Shown here piece after piece: positions 61,101-62,487 of a stretch of DNA of 64,000 bases (positions are counted from its first letter, which is position 1; every line of letters begins with the position of its first letter). This DNA comes from Alviniconcha marisindica (lineage: Eukaryota > Mollusca > Gastropoda > Provannidae). The stretch spans positions 328,501-392,500 of the forward strand of contig JABMCL010002757.1 in assembly GCA_018857735.1 (NCBI GenBank). The letters are read 5' to 3'. A program made the position numbers and the translations under genes. The notes below the pieces were generated by a model. It searched no databases. It was given only the letters and a program-made list of their open reading frames with translations, and had not been told where the DNA came from.

Positions 61101-61914
61101 CTGTAACTTTTAAGTCATAAGACATGTATATTATTGCTAATATTAATGCTTTATTGTGCCTGTTACTGGTCTTAGTCTTTTCACAGTATTTATGTAGTTT
61201 ATTATCTAACAGTCATTTTGGGAGGAAACTAAAACCTCATAAACACATGTTTGTACATGGGAAGCTTATAACTCAAAGTTCTGTCTGGTGCAAGCAGTAG
61301 TGGTAAAACTATACACTGTACCCCATACAGTGACTGGCAATGCAGAGAGATGGCCGAGACGATTGTAGCCTTCTTCCCCGGAGGGAGCTAGTCTTAAGAC
61401 AAATAAACACAGGCCAGTGAAATTAGCGCACATGGATGACCTCTCCGTCCATCAGTGTATAACATGTATGCCACACCCCTGAGCCACAGGAGACCCCGAC
61501 TTGCTGGAAAGCCTTTTATTGAACGCCTTTGAATTGGACTCGAGTCTATAATATTAAATTATAAGGCCTGATTATATCACGCCAACAGCCATAAAAAAGC
61601 GAATTCTTAACACACTTTCTAAAACTAGTAAATGTTCGGCATTTGGAACCAAATCACCCATGCGCTGTGAAGCATTTCACTTGTTGCATGCAGGCGGCAT
61701 CGCTCATCCATAGCATACCCGCGCCGCCTCTCCCCCTTCACTCCGCACAAAGTGTCACAGGGTCAGGAGTCGAATTTGAAATACTTGTCATAGTCTAGAA
61801 TTCCACAAGCACTCAGCCTTCAAGATGGCACAACACTGACAATGCAGGCATCTTAACAAAAGACTCACCGTGAAGTGAAATCCATAGCGTGAAGGCTGCA
61901 GCAATCGCCCTCAT
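253..61914 (-). CDS. LRP4: LRP4 orthologue, 5' part (24 coding exons; 3' end outside window)
   Basis: Low-density lipoprotein receptor-related protein 4, a type I membrane receptor that in vertebrates binds agrin, activates MuSK and modulates Wnt signalling. Exons on the minus strand, 5' to 3': 61869-61914, 22347-22484, 17396-17515, 16876-16989, 15038-15154, 14359-14484, 13600-13710, 12747-12863, 11188-11310, 10359-10490, 9840-9965, 9227-9457, 8838-8994, 8359-8576, 7582-7758, 7054-7173, 6227-6435, 5040-5227, 4496-4697, 3799-3988, 2331-2462, 1899-2036, 901-1159, 253-415. The joined frame is open for 1218 codons and every junction is GT-AG with matching phase. Module order (8 LDLa, EGF, EGF-CA, then propeller-EGF repeats) is that of LRP4 and not of LRP5/6, which lack N-terminal LDLa arrays. 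Near-diagnostic stretches are [22 protein letters not shown] and [16 protein letters not shown]. Human LRP4 is about 1905 residues, so about a third is missing below coordinate 1. Confidence 0.95.
416..900. other. LRP4 intron 23
   Basis: Between exons 24 and 23. AT-rich unique sequence. I see no gene, RNA or repeat. Confidence 0.8.
901..1159 (-). CDS. LRP4: LRP4 exon 23: YWTD propeller 3, blades 2-3
   Basis: About residues 1078-1163. Contains [37 protein letters not shown] and [18 protein letters not shown]. Phase 1 to 2; acceptor GCGCAG, donor GTGAGA. Confidence 0.95.
1160..1898. other. LRP4 intron 22
   Basis: Unique intronic sequence with a short GT-rich patch near 1511-1536. Nothing else recognised. 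Confidence 0.8.
1899..2036 (-). CDS. LRP4: LRP4 exon 22: YWTD propeller 3, first blade
   Basis: About residues 1032-1077. Opens [20 protein letters not shown], followed by [25 protein letters not shown] is shared with vertebrate LRP4 propeller 3. Phase 1-1; acceptor GTTACAG, donor GTAGGT. Confidence 0.94.
2037..2330. other. LRP4 intron 21
   Basis: Short intron, unique sequence; nothing recognised. Confidence 0.8.
2331..2462 (-). CDS. LRP4: LRP4 exon 21: EGF-like module after propeller 2
   Basis: About residues 988-1031. Six cysteines, [15 protein letters not shown] then CACPTGVLM. Phase 1-1; acceptor TTTCAG, donor GTAAGA. Confidence 0.94.
2463..3798. other. LRP4 intron 20, with a (GTT)n tract and a SINE
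   Basis: Holds a (GTT)n tract at about 2829-2853 and the tRNA-derived SINE at 3305-3768, annotated separately. The remainder is unique sequence. Confidence 0.8.
3305..3768 (+). mobile_element. tRNA-derived SINE, family B, nearly complete
   Basis: Begins with a tRNA-like head carrying pol III box A TAGCTCAGTGG (3315-3325) and box B GGTTCAAATCC (3359-3369). A unique body follows, then a 3' end (TCACTCATGTAG ... AGAATAGCGCTATATAA) and a CAACAACAAC tail. The 3' end recurs at 7318-7410 and, inverted, near 15165-15255, which shows it is an interspersed element. The head does not fold as a clean functional tRNA, so it is not called a tRNA gene. Confidence 0.72.
3799..3988 (-). CDS. LRP4: LRP4 exon 20: YWTD propeller 2, last blade
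   Basis: About residues 925-987. Contains [20 protein letters not shown] and [17 protein letters not shown], the closing blade of propeller 2. Phase 0 to 1; acceptor CTAATAG, donor GTAGGT. Confidence 0.94.
3989..4495. repeat. LRP4 intron 19, largely degenerate (CA)n
   Basis: From about 4190 to 4480 the sequence is dominated by impure ACAC / CACTCA / CATGCA motifs. This abuts the weak GTTGGT donor of exon 19. Confidence 0.75.
4496..4697 (-). CDS. LRP4: LRP4 exon 19: YWTD propeller 2, blades 4-5
   Basis: About residues 857-924. Contains [38 protein letters not shown] and [15 protein letters not shown] and YWID replace the consensus YWTD. Phase 2 to 0; acceptor TTTACAG, donor GTTGGT (weak, A at +3 absent). 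Confidence 0.93.
4698..5039. other. LRP4 intron 18
   Basis: Unique sequence; no repeat or gene recognised. Confidence 0.75.
5040..5227 (-). CDS. LRP4: LRP4 exon 18: YWTD propeller 2, middle blade
   Basis: About residues 795-856. Contains [31 protein letters not shown] and VVDPRSG. Phase 0 to 2; donor GTGAGA. Its acceptor (rev. CCCCCACTGCAG) lies directly against the minisatellite, and the pyrimidine tract is itself repeat-unit sequence. Confidence 0.94.
5228..6100. repeat. Minisatellite, 44-48 bp unit, within LRP4 intron 17
   Basis: About 15 copies of a unit containing GTGGGGGACAGGTGG, GATGTCCACTTATAA and ATCATTTCAGGA. Early copies have period 44; later copies gain TAA (ATAATAAATC). The array starts immediately at the exon 18 acceptor and is interrupted at about 5508-5695 by a SINE fragment. 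The remainder of the intron to 6226 is unique, apart from an A-run at 6180-6186. Confidence 0.9.
5508..5695 (+). mobile_element. SINE family A fragment inserted in the minisatellite
   Basis: Reverse-complement match to 29160-29345: shared blocks include GCTTAATGTCCTC, TTAGGGACAAG, TTTACGTCCACGGAAACCA and CTCCTGA. It splits the 5.2-6.1 kb tandem array, so it arrived after the array had begun to form, or the array expanded around it. Confidence 0.75.
6227..6435 (-). CDS. LRP4: LRP4 exon 17: YWTD propeller 2, first blades
   Basis: About residues 725-794. Opens [19 protein letters not shown] and contains [19 protein letters not shown]. Phase 1 to 0; acceptor CTTGCAG, donor GTATGG (non-consensus at +5). 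The downstream intron holds the 5.2-6.1 kb minisatellite. Confidence 0.94.
6436..7053. other. LRP4 intron 16
   Basis: AT-rich unique intron; nothing recognised. Confidence 0.8.
7054..7173 (-). CDS. LRP4: LRP4 exon 16: EGF-like module after propeller 1
   Basis: About residues 685-724. Six cysteines: [20 protein letters not shown] then [15 protein letters not shown] and CACPTG are typical of the EGF that packs against a YWTD propeller. Phase 1-1; acceptor TTTGCAG, donor GTAAGT. Confidence 0.95.
7174..7581. repeat. LRP4 intron 15: SINE 3' end and (CA)n
   Basis: A 5'-truncated copy of SINE family B lies at about 7318-7410 (TCACTCATGTAG ... AGAATAGCGCTATATAA, tail ATCAATCAATC). A (CA)n tract of about 100 nt follows at 7457-7559, ending about 20 nt from the exon 15 donor. 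Confidence 0.8.
7582..7758 (-). CDS. LRP4: LRP4 exon 15: YWTD propeller 1, last blade
   Basis: About residues 626-684. Contains [20 protein letters not shown] and [18 protein letters not shown], nearly invariant relative to vertebrate LRP4 and the best single family diagnostic in the window. Phase 1-1; acceptor GTTTAG, donor GTAAGT. Confidence 0.96.
7759..8358. other. LRP4 intron 14
   Basis: Contains (CA)n at about 7985-8019 and a G-run near 7896-7905. Otherwise unique. Confidence 0.75.
8359..8576 (-). CDS. LRP4: LRP4 exon 14: YWTD propeller 1, blades 4-5
   Basis: About residues 553-625. Contains [20 protein letters not shown], then [18 protein letters not shown] and [21 protein letters not shown] is shared with vertebrate LRP4. 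Phase 2 to 1; acceptor TTGCAG, donor GTGCGT. Confidence 0.95.
8577..9226. other. LRP4 introns 13 and 12 (flanking exon 13)
   Basis: Intron sequence on both sides of exon 13 (8838-8994); no repeat or additional gene recognised. Confidence 0.7.
8838..8994 (-). CDS. LRP4: LRP4 exon 13: YWTD propeller 1, middle blade
   Basis: About residues 501-552. Contains [28 protein letters not shown] and [12 protein letters not shown], one full YWTD/LDL-receptor class B blade. Phase 1 to 2; acceptor CTTTAG, donor GTAAGT. Confidence 0.95.
9227..9457 (-). CDS. LRP4: LRP4 exon 12: YWTD propeller 1, first blades
   Basis: About residues 424-500. Opens with [15 protein letters not shown], the first strand of a YWTD propeller, followed by [15 protein letters not shown] and GLESPG. 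In vertebrates this first propeller is the agrin/MuSK-binding part. Phase 1-1; acceptor TTGCCAG, donor GTAGGT. Confidence 0.95.
9458..9839. other. LRP4 intron 11
   Basis: T-rich, then G-rich (GGACAGGGGACAGGGG near 9765). Nothing else seen. Confidence 0.75.
9840..9965 (-). CDS. LRP4: LRP4 exon 11: calcium-binding EGF module
   Basis: About residues 382-423. Starts DVDEC, the calcium-binding EGF signature, and has six cysteines. [12 protein letters not shown] fits the Asp/Asn beta-hydroxylation consensus C-x-[DN]-x4-[FY]-x-C-x-C. It ends CKALG, leading directly into propeller 1. Phase 1-1; acceptor TTCAG, donor GTGAGT. Confidence 0.95.
9966..10358. other. LRP4 intron 10
   Basis: Unique intron with an AACAAA-rich patch at 10310-10345. 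No feature recognised. Confidence 0.75.
10359..10490 (-). CDS. LRP4: LRP4 exon 10: EGF-like module 1
   Basis: About residues 338-381. Six cysteines beginning [15 protein letters not shown], the NNGGCxHxC signature of EGF modules in the LDL-receptor family. Phase 1-1; acceptor TTTTCAG, donor GTGAGC. Confidence 0.94.
10491..11187. other. LRP4 intron 9
   Basis: Unique, with short A- and T-runs (about 10824-10839 and 10947-10955) and a short CA/GA patch at 11123-11178. Confidence 0.75.
11188..11310 (-). CDS. LRP4: LRP4 exon 9: LDLa module 8
   Basis: About residues 297-337. Six cysteines and [16 protein letters not shown]. It completes the set of eight LDLa modules, the number found in vertebrate LRP4. 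Phase 1-1; acceptor TTCCAG, donor GTTAAC (weak). Confidence 0.93.
11430..11790. repeat. Degenerate tandem repeat, about 24 bp unit
   Basis: Repeated variants of TTGTCCTATTCTCCTACACA with spacings of about 20-25 bp. The array explains the long open frames here that are rich in CPILL-like repeats. Confidence 0.8.
12029..12091. repeat. (TA)n(TG)n microsatellite
   Basis: About 15 nt of TA followed directly by about 48 nt of TG. Confidence 0.95.
12127..12400 (-). mobile_element. tRNA-derived SINE, minus strand
   Basis: On the minus strand there is a tRNA-like head with box A TGGCTCAGTTGG (12377-12388) and a box B close to GGTTTGACTCC (12334-12344). A body of unique sequence follows toward lower coordinates. 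The head differs from families A and B. Confidence 0.55.
12747..12863 (-). CDS. LRP4: LRP4 exon 8: LDLa module 7
   Basis: About residues 258-296. Six cysteines and [14 protein letters not shown] possible N-glycosylation site, NKT, lies in CINKTQKC. Phase 1-1; acceptor TTCCAG, donor GTGAGT. Confidence 0.93.
12864..13599. other. LRP4 intron 7
   Basis: AT-rich. Contains (CA)n at about 13362-13399 and an 81-bp direct duplication: AGAAAAAATGGCAACTACTT begins at 13401 and again at 13482, each copy followed by TGAACATAAAGTACTGCC. Confidence 0.85.
13600..13710 (-). CDS. LRP4: LRP4 exon 7: LDLa module 6
   Basis: About residues 221-257. Six cysteines and [14 protein letters not shown] possible N-glycosylation site, NAS, lies in CINASWKC. 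Phase 1-1; acceptor TTATAG, donor GTAAGT. Confidence 0.93.
13711..14358. other. LRP4 intron 6
   Basis: Unique except for (TG)n at about 14023-14058. No gene seen. Confidence 0.75.
14359..14484 (-). CDS. LRP4: LRP4 exon 6: LDLa module 5
   Basis: About residues 179-220. Six cysteines. The calcium cage reads [13 protein letters not shown], with Glu in place of the near-universal Ser of SDE. Phase 1-1; acceptor TTGCCAG, donor GTCAGT (slightly weak). The intron just upstream contains decayed tandem copies of this exon's 5' boundary (see 14485-14760). Confidence 0.93.
14485..14760. repeat. Decayed tandem copies of the exon 6 acceptor boundary
   Basis: On the minus strand the exon 6 start (CCAG then GAGACGATGG) recurs in degenerate form ending at about 14595 (GCAG then GGAGATGATGG) and 14736 (CTAG then GAGATGATG). 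The translated flanks are also alike: [12 protein letters not shown] before the real exon versus [12 protein letters not shown] upstream. This is a small, old tandem array seeded from the intron-exon junction. The rest of intron 5 to 15037 is unique. Confidence 0.6.
15038..15154 (-). CDS. LRP4: LRP4 exon 5: LDLa module 4
   Basis: About residues 140-178. Six cysteines. The usual DGDxDC is replaced by [13 protein letters not shown]: the terminal DxSDE acidic ligands are kept but the loop glycine is lost. Phase 1-1; acceptor CCCAG, donor GTAAGT. Confidence 0.93.
15281..15572. repeat. 146-bp tandem duplication
   Basis: Two copies starting at 15281 and 15427 (CATCTGAATATCCACCAAAG in both), over 90% identical by eye. 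Part of the unit derives from the inverted SINE family B body. Confidence 0.9.
15674..15770. repeat. Perfect inverted repeat, 45-bp arms, 7-nt loop
   Basis: Arms 15674-15718 and 15726-15770 are exact reverse complements around GTATTAT. It could be a cruciform-prone palindrome, a minimal MITE-like element, or a small-RNA hairpin. Confidence 0.95.
15860..16440. repeat. Unclassified interspersed repeat
   Basis: Three loosely repeated blocks: CACTGTGACC...CAGCAATCCAAT.TTTCA.TGGACAC, then GATGATC, then TCAGTTCAGAAG. It ends with GGACAGAAAGGCACAGTGATTCC. This style of GTGACCTTGA-rich repeat is common in mollusc genomes as I recall them. Boundaries are uncertain. Confidence 0.5.
16876..16989 (-). 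CDS. LRP4: LRP4 exon 4: LDLa module 3
   Basis: About residues 102-139. Six cysteines with [15 protein letters not shown], a complete calcium cage. Phase 1-1; acceptor TTTCAG, donor GTGAGT. Confidence 0.94.
16990..17395. other. LRP4 intron 3
   Basis: AT-rich unique intron. Nothing recognised. Confidence 0.75.
17396..17515 (-). CDS. LRP4: LRP4 exon 3: LDLa module 2
   Basis: About residues 62-101. Six cysteines and a complete calcium motif, [13 protein letters not shown]. Phase 1-1, acceptor TTTAG and donor GTGAGT. Each LDLa module of this gene occupies one symmetric exon, as expected of shuffled extracellular modules. Confidence 0.94.
18325..18690. repeat. Degenerate tandem repeat, about 32 bp unit
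   Basis: About ten copies built on CAGTGCTCCAGTCCACAGAG followed by GCATCCTAATCT, with substitutions and one interruption near 18465. Confidence 0.85.
19866..20258 (+). other. Unassigned open reading frame followed by AATAAA
   Basis: The plus-strand frame is open for about 130 codons. From the ATG at 19950 it encodes 102 residues (starting [20 protein letters not shown]) and stops at 20256-20258. AATAAA follows at 20267-20272, then a T-run and (TG)n. Unlike most open frames here it is not built from simple repeats. No domain is recognised and it could be chance. It lies antisense to LRP4 within intron 2. Confidence 0.25.
20290..20352. repeat. (TG)n microsatellite
   Basis: Uninterrupted, about 31 repeats. 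Confidence 0.97.
21001..21099. repeat. Compound (GCGT)n(GT)n microsatellite
   Basis: About ten GCGT units run into about 30 GT units. Alternating purine-pyrimidine throughout, hence prone to Z-DNA. Confidence 0.95.
22278..22304. repeat. G-tract, 27 nt
   Basis: Uninterrupted G run 42 bp from the exon 2 donor (C-run on the coding strand). The length may be unreliable in the assembly. Confidence 0.9.
22347..22484 (-). CDS. LRP4: LRP4 exon 2: end of signal peptide and LDLa module 1
   Basis: Encodes about residues 16-62. It has eight cysteines (six of the LDLa fold plus an extra pair at CSC and CVC), the same pattern as the first module of vertebrate LRP4, and the acidic calcium cage [12 protein letters not shown]. 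Symmetric phase 1-1 exon. The acceptor chosen ends at 22485 (rev. TGTGTGCAG). A second in-phase AG 24 nt further in would remove SHGASSA-like residues and is less likely. Confidence 0.9.
22621..23166. repeat. Homopolymer tracts: C23 and G33
   Basis: C run at 22621-22643 and G run at 23134-23166 in intron 1, with T- and A-runs beside them. Confidence 0.9.
23444..23627. repeat. Two (TG)n microsatellites
   Basis: (TG)n at about 23444-23481 and 23562-23627, each followed by TTGAGTGGTGAC or TTGGTTGAGTGGTGAC, so the second looks like a duplicate of the first with its flank. Confidence 0.9.
24549..24712 (-). mobile_element. SINE family A, tRNA-head copy 1
   Basis: Minus-strand tRNA-like head (GGTTTGGCCTAGCGGTAAGG) with a degenerate box B at about 24645-24655. 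The body CAAAGTCACAATCAGACAGT is shared with 28920-28950 and 29410-29430. Confidence 0.7.
25344..25752. repeat. Compound microsatellite (TG)n(CT)n(GA)n(TG)n(GAGT)n(TG)n
   Basis: About 400 nt of near-pure dinucleotide sequence: TG 25344-25409, CT about 25431-25486, GA about 25487-25537, TG 25538-25616, GAGT-like 25620-25676, TG 25677-25751. The CT and GA halves are complementary and can form a hairpin. Confidence 0.95.
26366..26439. repeat. (AT)n(GT)n microsatellite
   Basis: AT-rich run to 26413, then GT to 26439. Confidence 0.9.
27264..27354. repeat. (GCGT)n(GT)n compound microsatellite
   Basis: Same architecture as 21001-21099. A related GCGT/GAGC block lies at 27710-27750. Confidence 0.93.
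28195..28310 (-). mobile_element. SINE family A fragment
   Basis: Matches the 29165-29260 body: CAGAGCTCAGGTGAAAGTCG, AGGTGGC...GTCC, AACAAGCCTACGGTTT, GGACGTAACGCAACA. Headless. Confidence 0.6.
28775..29055 (-). mobile_element. SINE family A, copy 2
   Basis: Contains GAGAGCTACTGGCGGGAACCG, a GATGAGCAGTGGCGTGAGCC block, AAAGTCACTATCAGACAGTG and a degenerate minus-strand tRNA-like head ending near 29055 (GCAAAGCCAAACCGG). Confidence 0.65.
29060..29528 (-). mobile_element. SINE family A, fullest copy
   Basis: Read on the minus strand from about 29528: a tRNA-like head (TTTGGCCCCGCGGTAAGGCG), an exact box B GGTTCGATTCC (29459-29469), a middle block with GTGGACACTATCTTTGTGAC, a body containing GTTGCTTAATGTCCTC, TTAGGGACAAGCTGAGACCA and TTTACGTCCACGGAAACCA, and an end near CTCCTGAGCTCTGG. 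Three head-bearing copies and two fragments in the window establish it as a dispersed family. Confidence 0.75.
29814..29956. repeat. (GT)n(GAGT)n(GCGT)n compound microsatellite
   Basis: GT to about 29866, GAGT/TGAG units to 29907, then about 11 GCGT units to 29956. Confidence 0.95.
31127..31230. repeat. (GA)n(CA)n(CAGA)n microsatellite
   Basis: About 32 GA units followed by CA and CAGA units. Confidence 0.95.
31455..31975. repeat. Minisatellite, 62-63 bp unit
   Basis: About eight copies containing GATCTCTGATGGCAGATTCA, TTGGAGACGACTCTACCAGA and CAAGGACACCCCCACCCTAC. The first two steps are 63 bp and the rest 62 bp. The units are nearly identical, so expansion is recent. Confidence 0.95.
31976..32600. 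repeat. Diverged higher-order repeat next to the 62-bp array
   Basis: Three copies of a longer unit at about 32063, 32218 and 32438, each with GGCAGGTTCT.T.GGTACGATTAGATCAA-like sequence, then CGGCAACG-like and GAGCACGAG-like blocks. The core resembles the 62-bp unit (GGCAGATTCATTGGAGACGA), suggesting that the short array arose from one of these units. A C-tract lies at about 32272-32291. Confidence 0.55.
33467..33708. repeat. (CG)n(CA)n and two further (CA)n tracts
   Basis: CG 33468-33482 into CA to 33505, then CA 33529-33583 and CA 33649-33707. The sequence between the last two repeats CACACACAGACAAAAACAC-like motifs. Confidence 0.93.
36801..36883. repeat. (GCGT)n(GT)n compound microsatellite
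   Basis: About 14 GCGT units then about 11 GT units. Fourth locus in the window with this structure. Confidence 0.94.
37289..37355. repeat. (TG)n microsatellite
   Basis: About 32 TG units with one GG interruption. A 21-nt G-tract follows at 37797-37817. Confidence 0.95.
39665..39748. repeat. (CG)(CA)n microsatellite
   Basis: A short CGCGCG stretch followed by about 38 CA units. Confidence 0.95.
41610..41760. repeat. C-rich low-complexity stretch
   Basis: Several C-runs with CACCCC and CTCC punctuation. It accounts for the glycine/tryptophan-rich minus-strand open frame here. Confidence 0.85.
42370..42815. repeat. Three (GA)n microsatellites
   Basis: GA tracts at about 42376-42444, 42726-42765 and 42792-42813, separated by unique sequence. 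Confidence 0.93.
45477..45708. repeat. (GA)n and (AT)n microsatellites
   Basis: GA at 45477-45547 (about 35 units) and CATA/TA at about 45678-45708. Confidence 0.93.
46918..47041. repeat. (GTTT)n(GTT)n(TG)n compound microsatellite
   Basis: Successive tetra-, tri- and dinucleotide tracts. Each can be read as a slippage derivative of its neighbour. Confidence 0.93.
47597..48410. repeat. Minisatellite, 31 bp unit
   Basis: About 26 copies of TGTTGTGGCAGACCAGTGTC then TTTGCCTGCAG. The first seven are virtually identical and later ones diverge (TGTCGTGG, CCAGAGTC, TTACCAGCAG). 31 is coprime to 3, so a translated frame cycles with a 31-residue period and all three plus-strand frames are open for most of the array (over 280 codons at best). 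No gene is proposed. Confidence 0.95.
48211..48650. repeat. 230-bp tandem duplication at the end of the 31-bp array
   Basis: Two copies starting TCTTTACCAGCAATGCTGTC at 48211 and 48441, made of diverged 31-bp units. A second-order duplication on top of the minisatellite. Confidence 0.9.
48933..48956. repeat. C-tract, 24 nt
   Basis: Uninterrupted C run in intron 1. Confidence 0.9.
49797..49826. repeat. C-tract, 30 nt
   Basis: Longest C run on the plus strand in this window. Others of 20 nt or more are at 44676-44702, 46159-46180 and 63111-63131, with G20 at 43481-43500. Confidence 0.9.
50791..50849. repeat. (CA)n microsatellite
   Basis: About 29 CA units, uninterrupted. Confidence 0.96.
51500..51645 (-). 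mobile_element. Possible tRNA-derived SINE head
   Basis: Minus strand: GCGGTAGTGGCGCAGTGGTT with a box-A-like TAGTGGCGCAGTGG near 51633. No good box B was seen, so the call is tentative. Confidence 0.3.
52531..52750. promoter_or_regulatory. Cluster of four TGCAGCTGCAA motifs (CAGCTG E-boxes)
   Basis: CAGCTG cores at 52534-52539, 52564-52569, 52713-52718 and 52744-52749, each followed by CAA and all but one preceded by TG. CAGCTG is the E-box favoured by myogenic and some neural bHLH factors. The cluster could be an intronic enhancer, or a short decayed tandem repeat. Confidence 0.3.
52950..53165 (+). pseudogene. Probable non-LTR retrotransposon 3'-end remnant
   Basis: A plus-strand frame encodes [30 protein letters not shown] and [20 protein letters not shown]. 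This resembles the C-terminus of some LINE polyproteins: a basic helix, then a C-x2-C ... S-x-IGL-x-H-x-R-x-C zinc finger. The finger's histidine is replaced here, and no reverse transcriptase was found upstream, so it is a dead fragment. The assignment rests on a short match from memory. Confidence 0.4.
56380..57760. repeat. Minisatellite, about 67 bp unit (older copies diverged)
   Basis: A core of about eight well-matched copies (56820-57375) with ACTTCAGTACCTGTAAGTTA, AAGTGTAACTTAGTGTCAGG and CCTGCATACCCCCTCTTCCT. Some units carry an extra CAGTCAGTTAG. Both flanks (56470-56760, 57380-57760) hold diverged copies with long C-runs. Confidence 0.92.
58042..58103. repeat. (AT)n microsatellite
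   Basis: About 60 nt of TA with a single TT junction, self-complementary. Confidence 0.95.
58209..58344. repeat. 68-bp tandem duplication
   Basis: Copies at 58209-58276 and 58277-58344 (GTATACATGTGCAAGTGTAT in both), essentially identical. Confidence 0.95.
59975..60130. repeat. Short degenerate tandem repeat
   Basis: Repeats of CACTTGGTGTTGTTGACA and GTGTTACTAATAGACATAC, about 30 bp each, over roughly 150 bp. Confidence 0.75.
60254..60494. repeat. Inverted repeat with about 94-bp arms and an internal tandem duplication
   Basis: The left arm 60254-60347 and right arm 60401-60494 are near-perfect reverse complements (a few mismatches). The inner 48 bp of the left arm is duplicated (60301-60348 and 60349-60396), so either unit can pair with the right arm. 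Confidence 0.92.
61869..61914 (-). CDS. LRP4: LRP4 exon 1: start codon and signal peptide
   Basis: ATG at 61914-61912, then a short basic-hydrophobic leader ([15 protein letters not shown]), ending in phase 1 at a consensus GTGAGT donor. Joined to exon 2 it gives a typical secretory signal with a likely cleavage near HGASSA-C, about residue 22. Human LRP4 also has an HGxASS-like sequence there. No other upstream ATG has been tied to the gene. The 5' untranslated extent cannot be fixed from sequence. Confidence 0.82.
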
Positions 61915-62438
61915 GTCAAAATTCTGCAGGGGTACTCATAAGTCAGCGTACTCCACGCTACGGCAATGTTTACAAGCGAAATGGGTCAGCCTGCGATTTT
62001 GCCTTGGTCGCGGGTGAGCCGGAGGCACTGGCTTTACGTCAAAAATGCACATGGTTTCGGAGAATACTCTCGGAGAAAAAAACGGGTATTCCTCGTGCAT
62101 ATATTCCACACCAGTTTATTATCTGTACCATAATCTTTAAAAGTGACTGGATTTTTTGGAGAACAACAACAAACTGGAATTCAACTATTTATGCTAACTC
62201 TGTCTCTATGAAATCAAAATGGCCTCATAGGGGTCGATTTTCACACTCTAAGACATGTTTACAATGGATTCTGATCTTGTTTCTGGGTTCATTGTACAGT
62301 CTTATTGTCGTTAGCATGTGTTAATATTATCTTAAGTGAACGGGCTTATGTGCTAACGAGAAAGTGCATTTATTCTGTTCTAAAATTGAAGGGTTGCCAA
62401 TGTAAACAACCACCATTTTATCACATTTGTCAAACAGA
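61915..62438. promoter_or_regulatory. Candidate bidirectional promoter of LRP4 and the CSTPP1-like gene
   Basis: Only 524 bp separate the two start codons, so the 5' untranslated regions and core promoters of both genes must lie here or overlap. Visible elements: TTACGTCA (CREB/ATF-type) at 62034-62041, a YY1-like AAAATGGCC near 62217, a CCAAT at 62397-62401 inside GTTGCCAATGTAAAC at 62393-62407 (imperfect RFX X-box), and CCATTTT just upstream of the CSTPP1-like start. No strong TATA box or CpG island is apparent. Start sites are not determinable from sequence. Confidence 0.55.
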
Positions 62439-62487
62439 ATGGCGTTGAAAGATGACAGATTTTCCATGTCTGCTGACAGATACCTTG
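62439..62487 (+). CDS. CSTPP1: CSTPP1/C11orf49-like gene, exon 1
   Basis: ATG at 62439 in a good context (CAGAATGG), encoding MALKDDRFSMSADRYL and ending in phase 1 at a GTAAGG donor. It joins in frame to 63759-63861 to give RYLAKNFVMVYLEDA, which aligns with the conserved N-terminus of CSTPP1 (a YLA...YxEDA pattern). In vertebrates the protein regulates the tubulin polyglutamylase complex at centriolar satellites and cilia. The exon is short, so the start is supported mainly by phase, the donor and the match of the joined peptide. Confidence 0.75.

Larger units (their letters stand above)
22485..61868. other. LRP4 intron 1 (39.4 kb)
   Basis: Separates the signal-peptide exon from LDLa module 1; phases match across it (G|TG). 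No spliced host gene was recognised on either strand. Contents are listed as separate entries. Stretches not otherwise listed (about 22.6-24.5, 26.4-27.2, 33.7-36.8, 37.4-39.6, 40-42.3, 42.8-45.4, 49-50.7, 53.2-56.3, 58.4-60.2 and 60.5-61.9 kb) are unique or low-complexity sequence in which I see no gene. Open frames there are mostly repeat-driven. Confidence 0.8.

Noticed and set aside
62004..62324. A 106-codon plus-strand open frame in the shared upstream region
   Set aside because: Starts at a non-ATG codon, has no recognisable domain, and lies where both 5' regions are expected.
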